55,786 bases of DNA, taken from Erythrobacteraceae bacterium E2-1 Yellow Sea (GTDB lineage Bacteria; Pseudomonadota; Alphaproteobacteria; Sphingomonadales; Sphingomonadaceae). Every line of letters begins with the position of its first letter. The first letter of the stretch is position 1. Below the pieces are notes generated by a model. It made no database searches. It saw only the letters and a list, made by a program, of their open reading frames with translations, and was not told where the DNA came from. The stretch lies in the NCBI GenBank assembly GCA_014983025.1, contig JADCLP010000012.1:1-55786 (forward strand), in the 5' to 3' direction. The translations under genes were made by a program, and so were the position numbers. Below, one piece after another: positions 16,415-24,704 of the stretch.

Positions 16415-16445
16415 TCCTCCAGGGGCTCCTTCCCCCCGGCAACCG

Positions 16446-16474
16446 GAGGGGAGGGGGCCTTCGGCTTTGCGAGC
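16446..16474 (+). repeat. Leader repeat, copy 1
   Basis: A 29-base G-rich leader element (core GAGGGGGCCTTCGGCTT at 16451-16467) that recurs at 20371-20399 with 26 of 29 bases identical. It also pairs with the C-rich stretch CTCCTTCCCCCCGG just upstream to form a hairpin. It lies in the leader of the ParB-like gene. Confidence 0.6.
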
Positions 16475-16550
16475 TTCGCGCTGTGCGGGCTTCGCGCGGG
16501 TCGCAAGAACAAGTGGCCCGCGCGTGTTTTCAAGAAATTGGAGAAAACCG

Positions 16551-18671
16551 ATGATCCAGTCCGTCAAGGTCCGGAACCTTTCGCTGTCGCGGGACAATGT
16601 GCGCAAGCGTGGCCGCGATGTATCGATCGAGGAGCTGGCCCAGACCATCGCCGAACAGGGCCTGCTCAACAATCTCATCGTCACCCCGCTCAAGAAGGCC
16701 GGGCATTACAGCGTCACTGCCGGCGGGCGGCGCCTGCGCGCGCTGCAGCTGCTGATCGAACAAAAGGTCTTTCCCGCCGATCACCAGATTCCGGTGCTGG
16801 TGCTCCAGCCCGATGCCGACGCATCGCTCGACGACACCGTCAGCGCCAGCCTGATCGAAAACACCCAGCGCGTCGCCATGAACCCGGTCGATGAATGCGA
16901 GGCCTATCGGTATCTCATGAAGCGGGGGGCGAGCGCGGAGGACGTCGGCAAGCGCACCGGCAAGACCACGCGCTATGTCGAACAGCGCCTGCGGCTTGCC
17001 GACCTCGACGAGGCTGTCCGCGAGGCGCTGGGCGCGGGCGAGATCACCCTTGCCGCCGCCATGGCCTATGCCGTCACCGCTGACACCGACCGCCAGCGCG
17101 CGGTCTTCGAGCAGATGCAAAACAGCTATTACGGCAACAACCCCGACAATATCCGCCGGGCCATCCTCAACGGCACCACCAAAGGAAGCGACGCCAAGGC
17201 GCGCTATGTCGGGCGCGATGCCTATGTCGCTGCGGGCGGGCGGATCAACGCCGACCTCTTCTCCGATGCCGATTGCGAAACCTGGATCGATACCGATGTG
17301 CTCGACCGGCTCGCCGAGGAAAAGCTCGAAGCAGCCGCCGCCGTGATTTCGGCGCAGCATGGCTATGCCTTCGTCACCCCTGTCGTCTCGACCCAGGTGC
17401 CCTACGATCTCGAGCAGGAATATCACGCCTATTATCCGGTGCGGCGCGATCCGACCGAAGAGGAAAGCGCGAGTCTCGCAGCGCTGGAGGCCGAGGCAAA
17501 CGACCTCGTCGACCAGCTCGAAAGCGACCTCATCGACGGCACCCCCGAGGCTGATGCGGCCAATGACCGGATCGCCGCGATCGAAGCGGAGATCGAGCAT
17601 ATCAGCGATGGCTGCACCGCGATCGATCCGGCAATCAGGGCGCAGCTCGGTACTTTCGTCTATATCGGACACGACGGCGAAACCCGCGTCCATTCGCGCT
17701 ATTACAGCGAAAAGCCGGTCATCGATCCCAACCGGCCGATCGCCGAAAAGACCGGGCAGGCGGGCGAGGGGGATGAGGGCGAGACGGACCATGGCCCCAA
17801 ACTCAGCGCCATTCTGGTCGACGAGCTGGCGACGCAGCGCCGGCAGATCCTCGCCGCCCATCTTGGCAATGATCCAGCGCTTGCGCTTAACCTGACCCTG
17901 TTCCTGATGGCGCAGGCCATCGTCTGTCGCCATAGCGCGATAGCGACGCACAGCACATTGCGCGCGGGCCATGCGGCCTTCCCGATCTTCGGGTTCCGCG
18001 ACGAAGGTTCGCTGGCGAGTGCCACGATCGCCGAGCAGCTGGCCGCGCTCGATGTCAGCTGGGCCGGATATGACACGGCATCGCAGCGTTTCGATGCGTT
18101 CTGCCTCCTTCCCGAAGAATCGCGGGCAGCCTGGATTGGCTATGCCATTGCCGAAACCCTCGAGCCGACGCTTAATGTCGCGGACGGCGTTCGGGCGGGC
18201 GGCTTTCACGATCATCTTGGCCGCCTCCTCGATATCCGCGTCGAGATGTGGTGGCGCCCGAGCGCGCAGAACTACTTCGGGCGGGTCAAGAAGGACGTCA
18301 TGCTCGCCGCGCTCGAGGAAATCGGCGGCCCGGTCCTGCGCGCGCGCTACAAGGACGCGAAGAAGGGGGAACTGGCAAAGACCTGCGAATCGCTGTGCAG
18401 CGGTAACGGCATTGTCGAAGTCGATGTCCGCGAAAAGGCGATGGCCTGGCTCCCCGATGCCATGCGCTTCGATGGCGTCGAGCAGCCGCGAAGCATGCGC
18501 ATGTCGATCGCCGACGAACGCGGCAATGCCGATCCGGAAATCCTCGACGATGAGATCGATGACGATGCGGGTGGCGATGCCGACGCTGAGGAAGGCGCGT
18601 TCGGTCCCGGCGACGATGAAATGCCCGATGGGGCGGAGGATGACGATCATCCCGTCGAGGAAGCGGCCTGA
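16551..18671 (+). CDS. Large ParB/RepB/Spo0J-family protein of the leading region
   Basis: A 706-aa ParB-family protein. Residues 1-200 carry the ParB core: GGRRLRA at 58-64 (CTPase box), SLIENTQRVAMNPVDECEAY, and the HTH GASAEDVGKRTGKTTRYVEQ. The long C-terminal part has a coiled, acidic region (about 300-400) and ends in a strongly acidic tail. This is not the plasmid partition ParB (that is at 4655). ParB-like proteins of this size sit beside ssb and antirestriction genes on many conjugative plasmids, with unknown role. The start has an upstream GGAGA; a terminator follows the gene. Confidence 0.85.
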   Translation: MIQSVKVRNLSLSRDNVRKRGRDVSIEELAQTIAEQGLLNNLIVTPLKKAGHYSVTAGGRRLRALQLLIEQKVFPADHQIPVLVLQPDADASLDDTVSASLIENTQRVAMNPVDECEAYRYLMKRGASAEDVGKRTGKTTRYVEQRLRLADLDEAVREALGAGEITLAAAMAYAVTADTDRQRAVFEQMQNSYYGNNPDNIRRAILNGTTKGSDAKARYVGRDAYVAAGGRINADLFSDADCETWIDTDVLDRLAEEKLEAAAAVISAQHGYAFVTPVVSTQVPYDLEQEYHAYYPVRRDPTEEESASLAALEAEANDLVDQLESDLIDGTPEADAANDRIAAIEAEIEHISDGCTAIDPAIRAQLGTFVYIGHDGETRVHSRYYSEKPVIDPNRPIAEKTGQAGEGDEGETDHGPKLSAILVDELATQRRQILAAHLGNDPALALNLTLFLMAQAIVCRHSAIATHSTLRAGHAAFPIFGFRDEGSLASATIAEQLAALDVSWAGYDTASQRFDAFCLLPEESRAAWIGYAIAETLEPTLNVADGVRAGGFHDHLGRLLDIRVEMWWRPSAQNYFGRVKKDVMLAALEEIGGPVLRARYKDAKKGELAKTCESLCSGNGIVEVDVREKAMAWLPDAMRFDGVEQPRSMRMSIADERGNADPEILDDEIDDDAGGDADAEEGAFGPGDDEMPDGAEDDDHPVEEAA

Positions 18672-18698
18672 CCGACCCGCATAAAGCTCGAGGCGACT

Positions 18699-18731
18699 GG
18701 GCGGCTCTCTGCTGAGGACCGCCCCTTTTTT
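18699..18731 (+). terminator. Rho-independent terminator after the ParB-like gene
   Basis: GGGCGG (18699-18704) pairs with CCGCCC (18719-18724), followed by CTTTTTT. It separates the ParB-like gene from ardC. Confidence 0.75.
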
Positions 18732-18776
18732 CGTGCAGTCACACCGGCTGCGCCTCGCCAAACCGGAGATCAGACC

Positions 18777-19712
18777 ATGGCCAGCTCCCGCAACCTTCCC
18801 CGAAACCTTCCGTCACCTGCGGACGTCATCACCAATGCCATTCTCGACCGGCTCGAGGCCGGCGTGCGTCCATGGGTCCAGCCCTGGCGCCCCGGATCGG
18901 GAAGCCGTCCGCTGCGCGCCACCGGCGAGGCCTATCGCGGCATCAATTGCTTCTGGCTCTGGATGGTCGCTGAAAATCGCGGCTATCTCTCCCCCAACTG
19001 GATGACCTGGAAACAGGCCGAGGCGCTTGGCGGGCAGGTCCGCAAGGGCGAGCGCGCCGAGATCGCCATCTTCTTCAAGAATTACACCAAGAAGGTGGAT
19101 TCGCCCGTGACCGGCGAAACCAGCGACGAACAGCGGCGGGTCATGCGGTCTTACCGGGTGTTCAATGCCGATCAGATCGACAATCTGCCCGAGCATTTCC
19201 ACCCGCAGCGCCTTGGCGTGGTTCCGCCCTCCGACACGCTCAGTCCGCGCGCCGAACTATTCATCGAGCGCCTTCCGGCGAAAGTGCATCATCGCGGCAG
19301 CAGTGCATTCTACGACCGGGCCGATGACAGCATCACCCTGCCGCCCGTCGAACTGTTCCATACCCGTGCAGGATGGGCGGCGACCCTCGCCCATGAGGCA
19401 GCCCATTGGAGCGGGAGCCCCGAGCGTCTCAACCGCGAATTTGGCAAGAGATTCGGGGACATGGCCTATGGTTTCGAGGAGCTTTGTGCGGAGATGACTG
19501 CATGTCTGCTCGGCGCGGATCTTGGCCTTCCCGTCGAGCATATCGACAATCATGCCGCCTATATTGGGTCGTGGATCAAGTTGATGCGCAAGGATTCTCG
19601 GGCCATATTCACCGCCGCCGCGCGCGCCGAAGAGGCCTATGGCTATCTCCTGCGCCTGACCCGGCTCGATAAGCCTGAAGCCGTGGATGATCCCGACCGT
19701 ATGGCGGCGTGA
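18777..19712 (+). CDS. ardC: ArdC-family antirestriction protein with metallopeptidase domain
   Basis: A 311-aa protein. The N-terminal ssDNA-binding ArdC domain spans about 1-130 (ADVITNAILDRLEAGVRPWVQPW, YRGINCFWLW, NWMTWKQAEALGGQVRKGE). The C-terminal zincin-like peptidase domain has HEAAH at 206-210 and a downstream acidic FEELCAEMTACLLG. ArdC binds single strands entering by conjugation and protects them from type I and II restriction. It lies in the leading region, as for other plasmids. The ATG follows GGAG in the leader. Confidence 0.93.
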   Translation: MASSRNLPRNLPSPADVITNAILDRLEAGVRPWVQPWRPGSGSRPLRATGEAYRGINCFWLWMVAENRGYLSPNWMTWKQAEALGGQVRKGERAEIAIFFKNYTKKVDSPVTGETSDEQRRVMRSYRVFNADQIDNLPEHFHPQRLGVVPPSDTLSPRAELFIERLPAKVHHRGSSAFYDRADDSITLPPVELFHTRAGWAATLAHEAAHWSGSPERLNREFGKRFGDMAYGFEELCAEMTACLLGADLGLPVEHIDNHAAYIGSWIKLMRKDSRAIFTAAARAEEAYGYLLRLTRLDKPEAVDDPDRMAA

Positions 19713-19733
19713 AATGTCGGTCGTGTTAGCGGG

Positions 19734-20030
19734 TCATGACGGGAAGAGGATGGCACTGTAGTTTTGGGTGCCATGAAGAATGTGAATGATGACCACTTTG
19801 TCTCGTTCGACCCTGTAGAATATCAGATAATCCCCATGAACACGCCGGCGCACACCCGCCGTCTCATAGCGTGGAACGAGCGGAAAACGTTCCGGCATGT
19901 CAGCAAGGCCAAGGCATTTTGCACGCAGTTCATGCAGGAAGCTCACCGCTCGTGCCGGATTGTCGCGTGCAATGTAATCGCCAATCGCCTCAAGATCATA
20001 TTCAGCCTCAGCCGTGAGATGGACAATCAT
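19734..20030 (-). CDS. parE: ParE/RelE-family toxin
   Basis: A 98-aa toxin of the RelE/ParE fold: LTAEAEYDLEAIGDYIARDN at the N-terminus, FLHELRAKCLGLADMPERFP in the middle, and the strand YLIFYRVERDKVVIIHILHG at the C-terminus. ParE proteins block DNA gyrase. The start overlaps the antitoxin stop by 4 bp. Confidence 0.9.
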   Translation of the reverse strand: MIVHLTAEAEYDLEAIGDYIARDNPARAVSFLHELRAKCLGLADMPERFPLVPRYETAGVRRRVHGDYLIFYRVERDKVVIIHILHGTQNYSAILFPS

Positions 20031-20284
20031 TTATCGTCGGCATCCAGCGCACGGTATTTTGCTTCCAGTCGATCAAAAACACTGATCGCTGATGCGGTGC
20101 GATCAGCGTCCGCATCGGCAAGGCCCCGTGCAATAGAGGCATCCAAAGCGGCCAGACGGGTTTCGCGATCATGGATCAATCGGACGCCTTCGCGCAAAAC
20201 CTCGCTTTTCGAATTATAACGCCCCGTTGCGACGAGGCTTGAGACGAATTGCTCCAATTGATGTCCAAGGTCTGCACTGATCAT
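20027..20284 (-). CDS. parD: ParD/CopG-type antitoxin
   Basis: An 85-aa antitoxin with an N-terminal ribbon-helix-helix (MISADLGHQLEQFVSSLVAT, then GRYNSKSEVLREGVRLIHDRE) and a C-terminal toxin-neutralising tail. It represses its own promoter, which carries a perfect dyad (20319-20335). ATG 20284 begins the ParD-like sequence; the next upstream ATG (20302) adds six residues. Confidence 0.9.
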   Translation of the reverse strand: MISADLGHQLEQFVSSLVATGRYNSKSEVLREGVRLIHDRETRLAALDASIARGLADADADRTASAISVFDRLEAKYRALDADDK

Positions 20285-20318
20285 GACGTGGTCTCCAATC
20301 ACGACGGATCATAGCGCC

Positions 20319-20335
20319 TTATCAACAGTTGATAA
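20319..20335. promoter_or_regulatory. parDE operator
   Basis: TTATCAAC-A-GTTGATAA is a perfect 17-base palindrome 35 bases upstream of parD. The half-site is the same octamer found in the integrase/DUF1612 intergenic operator (1456-1482). Confidence 0.6.
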
Positions 20336-20370
20336 AGTCAAAATGCCAGGTCAATGGCCAACCCAAAGGA

Positions 20371-20399
20371 GAGGAGAGGGGGCCTTCGGCTTCGTGAGC
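20371..20399 (+). repeat. Leader repeat, copy 2
   Basis: Second copy of the G-rich leader element of 16446-16474. Just downstream, GTGAGCcc-atcc-gggCGCTCAC can fold into a hairpin ahead of the ribosome site GGAGG of the gene at 20431. Confidence 0.55.
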
Positions 20400-20430
20400 C
20401 CATCCGGGCGCTCACGAACGGAGGTTCCCG

Positions 20431-21063
20431 ATGCACTACGACACGCATTACCGCCATAATGATGCGCTGCATCCCGACGCGCTGACCACCATCCATACCG
20501 CCCTCCACGCGCTTAATCGCGCGGTCGAGGATTGCGCCCGCGCGGGCAAATCGCCCGAACGCGATGCCGCGGTGCTGCTGCTTGCCCGCAATATCGGGGT
20601 TGTCGCCGATCGCGCCTCACCCGATGCGGAGGAATTGCGGGTGCGTTGCATGCTCGATCGCGGCGACGTGGTCCGACATCTTGCCCTGACCGCGATCGCA
20701 GGCAATCCCCTCCCCTCCGACGCAGCTGCGAAGCGGACATTCCACGCTCAGGCTCGCACTGCGCTGCGTGTTCTCGCCCAGGCGCTGAACATCGCGAACG
20801 ACGGCGTTCGCATCGGCACTGCCTGCCATGGCGGACCCGGCGAAGGCCGGACGTACCTTCGCCACAGTAGAATCGAGATCGAGGTGGTGCCCCGCAATCT
20901 CGTGACCGGTCACGAGGTCGGTATCGCGGCAGTCTCGCCGGGCGGCGCGGTCGGCAAGACCCACTGGCGCCCGATCGCGGACCTGCTCGACCCCGAGGCA
21001 TTCGCGCGCCGCATCGAGGCGATGATCGGCAACCTCACACCCCCACTGGCCGACGCGGCCTGA
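20431..21063 (+). CDS. Uncharacterised plasmid protein
   Basis: A 210-aa protein I do not recognise. It begins MHYDTHYRHNDALHP, is mostly alpha-helical by composition to about residue 130, then has a Gly-rich segment (ACHGGPGEGRTYLRHS) and a beta-like C-terminal part (IEIEVVPRNLVTGHEVGIAA). It has no signal peptide or membrane segment. GGAGG lies 10 bases before the ATG. It is the first of six short genes with tight spacing that run to 23339, inside the predicted leading region. Confidence 0.75.
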   Translation: MHYDTHYRHNDALHPDALTTIHTALHALNRAVEDCARAGKSPERDAAVLLLARNIGVVADRASPDAEELRVRCMLDRGDVVRHLALTAIAGNPLPSDAAAKRTFHAQARTALRVLAQALNIANDGVRIGTACHGGPGEGRTYLRHSRIEIEVVPRNLVTGHEVGIAAVSPGGAVGKTHWRPIADLLDPEAFARRIEAMIGNLTPPLADAA

Positions 21064-21080
21064 CACAACAGGAGACCCAT

Positions 21081-21677
21081 ATGGGCTGGCTTTTTATGCA
21101 GGGACTCGGCGGATACCCATCGCCCCGTTCCTATCTCGACAATCAATTTACCTATTCTGGCGAGACCGAGCGCGCGACCGTCCTTGCCTCCGCGCAGGTC
21201 GGCAGCGTCTATTATGCCGCCGTCGAGCGTATCCGGCCGGGCGCGAAAACCATCGTTCTGGGGCTCATCTGCCTCACCAAATACAATCCTCGTGCGCGCG
21301 ATGGAATGACATTCGGTTACAAGGACATGAGCGAGGAAATGGGCCCCTATGAGGCCGATTGCCCACCCGCCATTCTCGATCTGCTGACCGAAACGGATCA
21401 TCCGAATGCACTCGAATGGCGCGCGAAATGCCGCGCCAACGCCCTTGCCCGGTCGCTTGCCGGCGCGCGGCCCACACCCAGACCCGGGCAGACGATCATC
21501 TTCGATCCGCCGCTGGCCCTGACCAATGGCAGGACCGTCGCGCGTTTCATCGTGATCGCCAATCCGAGGGGGCGGGGGCTGCGCTACCGCGATCCCGAAA
21601 CCGGCGCAGTCGCCCGCATCGGCAGCGTCAAGCGCTTCCAGTACCGCCTGATCAACCCGGCCATCGCCGCAAGCTGA
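21081..21677 (+). CDS. Uncharacterised plasmid protein (resembles DUF6927-type)
   Basis: A 198-aa protein beginning MGWLFMQGLGGYPSP. Its features are a central KYNPRARDGMTFGYKDMSEE, a conserved-looking CPPAILDLL, and a C-terminal basic beta region (GRGLRYRDPETGAVARIGSV). I associate it with a family annotated as DUF6927, but cannot verify this from sequence alone. Ribosome site AGGAGA; 17 bases after the previous gene. Confidence 0.7.
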   Translation: MGWLFMQGLGGYPSPRSYLDNQFTYSGETERATVLASAQVGSVYYAAVERIRPGAKTIVLGLICLTKYNPRARDGMTFGYKDMSEEMGPYEADCPPAILDLLTETDHPNALEWRAKCRANALARSLAGARPTPRPGQTIIFDPPLALTNGRTVARFIVIANPRGRGLRYRDPETGAVARIGSVKRFQYRLINPAIAAS

Positions 21678-21711
21678 GCGGCATCACCCTCAACTATGAA
21701 AGGACATCGCC

Positions 21712-22113
21712 ATGGGCGACCGTACAACCTGCACAATCGAAATTGGCGTCTACCTTCCTGCCGCCCTCCTTCCCCGCCTCATCGACCTTGCCGATCAATA
21801 TGCCCTCTCGCTCGACTGGGGCGGCGACGCCCTGACGGCAGACAACATCCCCGGCGACGCATCGCTCGACCTCTACGGCGAGGAACTGAACGGGGGCCTG
21901 GTCGATGATCTCGAGGCATTCGTGCTCGCCAACCGGCTCTACTACCGCCGCACTTCCGGTGGATGCCCCGGCGCGTTCAACCCGGAAGTGGTCGTATCAC
22001 ACGGCAACGGGGTTTCGCACGCCTTTGAGGCGGACGAGGATGGCCGCGCTGTTTTTGCTGTCGAGACGATCCTTGCCGCGACTTCGCTTACCGCGTTGCA
22101 GGCGCTTGCCTAG
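21712..22113 (+). CDS. Uncharacterised plasmid protein, apparently cut short by an in-frame TAG
   Basis: A 133-aa acidic protein (MGDRTTCTIEIGVYLPAALL, then SLDWGGDALTADNIPG). The reading frame ends at TAG 22111-22113 but the same frame then continues for 52 further sense codons to a TGA at 22270-22272, which overlaps the next ATG as ATGA. The next gene's coupling and the coding-like composition suggest that the natural product is about 185 residues. Either the TAG is a recent nonsense mutation, it is read through, or the tail is dispensable. Confidence 0.7.
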   Translation: MGDRTTCTIEIGVYLPAALLPRLIDLADQYALSLDWGGDALTADNIPGDASLDLYGEELNGGLVDDLEAFVLANRLYYRRTSGGCPGAFNPEVVVSHGNGVSHAFEADEDGRAVFAVETILAATSLTALQALA

Positions 22114-22272
22114 TTCGCGAAGCGCGCCATTCCCCCGCTGACTATCGGCGATGCGCCACTGTCCGCGCTGCCAAATCCGTTCCAGCGCACCTGTGTGGCG
22201 ACCTATGACGGGGGTGATTTTGCCCATGGTGAAAGCATTGCGGATGCGCGGCCGCTGGGAGGCGCGTCATGA
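22114..22272 (+). pseudogene. Detached in-frame C-terminal extension of the gene at 21712
   Basis: Downstream of the amber codon the frame reads FAKRAIPPLTIGDAPLSALP and on to GGDFAHGESIADARPLGGAS before TGA. No independent start or ribosome site is visible. The ATGA overlap with the gene at 22269 would be explained if translation once reached this stop. Confidence 0.5.
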
Positions 22273-22538
22273 CCGTCACCTATCCGCTGCGGCTGTTCCT
22301 CGATTGCTCGACCGCGCATCTCTCGCCCGCCGCCCGCACCTATCTGGACCGGATGGACGTGATTTCATCGCCGACGCCCTATGGCTGGTTCGTCTGGGCG
22401 AGCGAGGAACCCGGAGATGATGTGCCGCCTGACCTTGTCGCGGTGATGACCCGCGCCCGCGCGCTCGGCGCCGAATACATCAACTTCGACCGCGACGCCG
22501 ACGAGATCGACGAGCTGCCGACTTTCGACTGGGGTTAG
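22269..22538 (+). CDS. Small plasmid protein (DUF5983-like)
   Basis: An 89-aa acidic protein: LRLFLDCSTAHLSPAARTYL, then TPYGWFVWASEEPGDDVPPD and GAEYINFDRDADEIDELPTF. I relate it to DUF5983-type proteins, found with antirestriction genes; this is from memory and only moderately sure. Its ATG overlaps the TGA of the broken upstream frame. A terminator follows. Confidence 0.7.
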   Translation: MTVTYPLRLFLDCSTAHLSPAARTYLDRMDVISSPTPYGWFVWASEEPGDDVPPDLVAVMTRARALGAEYINFDRDADEIDELPTFDWG

Positions 22539-22572
22539 CCCTTCACTGCCCCGTCACCCGTTCTATCCACCG

Positions 22573-22605
22573 AGCCCGGCCGCCGCGCCGGGCTTTCGCA
22601 TTTTT
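22573..22605 (+). terminator. Rho-independent terminator
   Basis: AGCCCGGC (22573-22580) pairs with GCCGGGCT (22587-22594), followed by the T-rich TTCGCATTTTT. It closes the short-gene group and lies just before the gene at 22619. Confidence 0.7.
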
Positions 22606-22618
22606 GGGAAGATTTCAA

Positions 22619-23137
22619 ATGGCCGACTATTACACCCCCACCGTCGTCGAACCGGTGATCCCTGTGTCCGCAATCCTGCCGATCGAGGCGATGGTCCTTG
22701 CCCAGGTTTTCGACGAGGAGATCGAGAACGGCATTGCCTACTACTACAGCGACGATGGCGCACGTGACCTGACCTGGCTCGATCCCGGAGAGGTCCGGGA
22801 AGCGCTGGACACCACCGACCACGCAACGAGTCGCCTCGTCACCATGCTGCGCGCGGACCATGCCGATGCGATCCAGGGTGACGACGAGTTCGAACTCGAC
22901 ATGGGCGGAGATCTCTGGCCCGACGTGCTGCAGGACATCGTGCGCCGCGCGCCTGAAATCGACCATCTCACCGTCACCATGGCCTTTACCTGTTCGAAGA
23001 TGCGGCCCGATGGCTTTGGCGGACTCGCCATGCTGATCACCGCCGACACCATCCGTTCGGAATCGGCCCACACGCTGCTCGACCGGTTCTACAAGGAAGC
23101 CCTGGCTCAGGGGGAGGTTCGTCATGGCGATTCCTGA
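22619..23137 (+). CDS. Uncharacterised acidic plasmid protein
   Basis: A 172-aa, strongly acidic protein beginning MADYYTPTVVEPVIPVSAI. It contains IENGIAYYYSDDGARDLTWL, FELDMGGDLWPDVLQDIVRR and a central MAFTCSKMRPDGFGG. It is not recognised. High negative charge is common in DNA-mimic inhibitors of defence enzymes, but nothing here proves that. The ATG 14 bases after the terminator is used; the next gene overlaps its end by 14 bp. Confidence 0.7.
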   Translation: MADYYTPTVVEPVIPVSAILPIEAMVLAQVFDEEIENGIAYYYSDDGARDLTWLDPGEVREALDTTDHATSRLVTMLRADHADAIQGDDEFELDMGGDLWPDVLQDIVRRAPEIDHLTVTMAFTCSKMRPDGFGGLAMLITADTIRSESAHTLLDRFYKEALAQGEVRHGDS

Positions 23138-23339
23138 TCACGCCCGCACCAATTTCCAGACGCTGCTCAGGGCCGCGCGCGACGACAACCTTGCGCTGAT
23201 GGAATGCACCGAGGTCGAAAGCGGCGAGACCCGTTATGTCCTGTGCGCCGTTGGCCGCGACGGCGATGCCTATGTCATGACCCCGTTCGGCCATCTCGCG
23301 CCGAGGAATCCCTACGAGGCCTACATCCCGCCATCGTGA
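23124..23339 (+). CDS. DUF6117-family small protein
   Basis: A 71-aa protein: MAIPDHARTNFQTLLRAARD, ALMECTEVESGETRYVLCAV, and YVMTPFGHLAPRNPYEAYIP. The pattern matches small proteins annotated as DUF6117 on alphaproteobacterial plasmids. Function unknown. The ribosome site GGGGGAGG lies within the end of the upstream gene, so the two are coupled. Confidence 0.75.
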   Translation: MAIPDHARTNFQTLLRAARDDNLALMECTEVESGETRYVLCAVGRDGDAYVMTPFGHLAPRNPYEAYIPPS

Positions 23340-23680
23340 GCCGCCCGTCGGAATGCTGTCCATGGCGTAGCGGGGCGAGGTCCACATTCTCGGCAGCGGC
23401 GCAGTGACGCGTTCGCTTGCGGCACAGGCTGCGCAGGCAGTGTCAGAAGTCCGCCCACCCGTCGCCGACAACCCGCCGGAGGATTTCGCATGTGGGCCGC
23501 CGCGCGGGGGCCGCAACCCCAAAATCCGGGCCGTGTTGGCGCGTGCCGCGCCTGCCCGCTCCAGCCTCCGGATTTTGAGGTTCCCCTCGGCCCTGCCTCG
23601 GTGCGGTCCCCGCTATTCCGGCGTCCCGGGAGATGCTCATCCGGCGGATAGGCCGCCGGCGACAAACAGGAGACAGGTCC
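23340..23680. other. Hairpin-rich leader of the DUF2493 gene
   Basis: About 340 bases without a credible gene. CAAAATCCGG (23520-23529) and CCGGATTTTG (23568-23577) are a perfect 10-bp inverted repeat enclosing a second GC-rich stem (GGCGCG/CGCGCC type). The large structured leader could hold a regulatory RNA element or a promoter active in single-stranded form. Confidence 0.45.
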
Positions 23681-24637
23681 ATGACCACACTCGCCGCAGC
23701 CCTTGAAAGCCTGCAACTCGGTCACCTCAAACCCGGTGACGATGCCACGGGCGGAATGGCTCCGCCCCTCGCCGAAGCGCTGGAACAGACGACCACCGCG
23801 ATCTGGAGCGATCTGTTCGCCACCATGATGAACACCTCGCTCGAGCGCGACATCGAGGATCTGGGCTGGGGTCTGGTCAACCTCTTCCACCGCGCCGCGC
23901 AGAAGAAACACGCAGTCATCGACCGGCTTACCGACGATATCCGGCTGCTCATCGCCGAACAGGACGGCAGCGAAATCAACGCCAGCAACCTCGAAGACAA
24001 GATCGAGGTTGCCCGCAAGATCGAGGAAGCCGCCACCTGCTACGAGCAGATGCGCGATGTTGCCGCCGCCCATTACATTCGCGAAACTGGCAAGTCGTGG
24101 ATTCCCGGCGCCGGTAACCGGATATCGCTGGGCGTCACCTCCGCCATCATCGATGGCCGCGCATTCCTCAAGGCGCGCCGTGACAAGGTCCGCGATGCCA
24201 ATACCGCGATTGGCACCCCCGTTGTCTTCACCGGAGGCAGGATGACCTTCAGGTCCGATGACGACATGCGCCAGTTCGCCGAGAACCTGCACCGCACGCT
24301 CAACGCGGTGCGCGAGCGGGTTGGCGATATGTACCTTGTCCATGGCGGCGACATGCGCGGGCTCGATGGTCTCGCCGCCTCATGGGCCGAACAGAAGGGC
24401 GTGCAGCAGGTCCGTTTCGGCCTCGATCGCAAGCTTGGCGACCGCGCAGGTTTTCGCAGGAACGACCAGTTCCTGAACCTCAAACCTCGCTACGTCATCG
24501 CCTTCCCCGGTAATGGCGTGAGCGAACGCCTTGTGATTGATGCCAAGAAGGCCGGTATCCGTATCGTGGATCGCCGTGGCCCCCTGGGCATGCCGCCTTC
24601 CGCGCACAATGCGCAGGCCGGTCGCAAGAGCGCCTGA
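23681..24637 (+). CDS. DUF2493 (SLOG-like, YspA) domain protein
   Basis: A 318-aa protein. The C-terminal half is the DUF2493 Rossmann-like domain: VVFTGGRMTF starts it (about residue 185), VHGGDMRGLDGLAASWAEQK is the second motif, and YVIAFPGNGVSERLVIDAKK the third. These folds bind nucleotides or nucleotide-derived ligands; plasmid members are uncharacterised. The N-terminal 170 residues are helical with acidic patches. ATG 23681 is chosen for its ribosome site (AGGAGA) eight bases upstream. Confidence 0.85.
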   Translation: MTTLAAALESLQLGHLKPGDDATGGMAPPLAEALEQTTTAIWSDLFATMMNTSLERDIEDLGWGLVNLFHRAAQKKHAVIDRLTDDIRLLIAEQDGSEINASNLEDKIEVARKIEEAATCYEQMRDVAAAHYIRETGKSWIPGAGNRISLGVTSAIIDGRAFLKARRDKVRDANTAIGTPVVFTGGRMTFRSDDDMRQFAENLHRTLNAVRERVGDMYLVHGGDMRGLDGLAASWAEQKGVQQVRFGLDRKLGDRAGFRRNDQFLNLKPRYVIAFPGNGVSERLVIDAKKAGIRIVDRRGPLGMPPSAHNAQAGRKSA

Positions 24638-24644
24638 TCTGCGC

Positions 24645-24673
24645 ACGGGGGTCGCCGTCATGGCGGCCCCCGT
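24645..24673 (+). terminator. Strong GC hairpin between the DUF2493 gene and the next small gene
   Basis: ACGGGGG-t-CGCC (24645-24656) pairs with GGCG-g-CCCCCGT (24662-24673) around GTCAT. There is no clear T run, so it may be a weak terminator or a leader structure for the gene at 24705. Confidence 0.45.
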
Positions 24674-24704
24674 ACTCATTCGTTTATCGAGAGGACCCGA
24701 CCCC

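Noticed and set aside
16530..18761. 743-aa minus-strand frame
   Set aside because: Antisense to the ParB-like gene, which has recognisable ParB motifs, and it runs through a terminator.
23321..24343. 340-aa minus-strand frame
   Set aside because: Antisense to the DUF2493 gene and its structured leader; composition is typical of a shadow.
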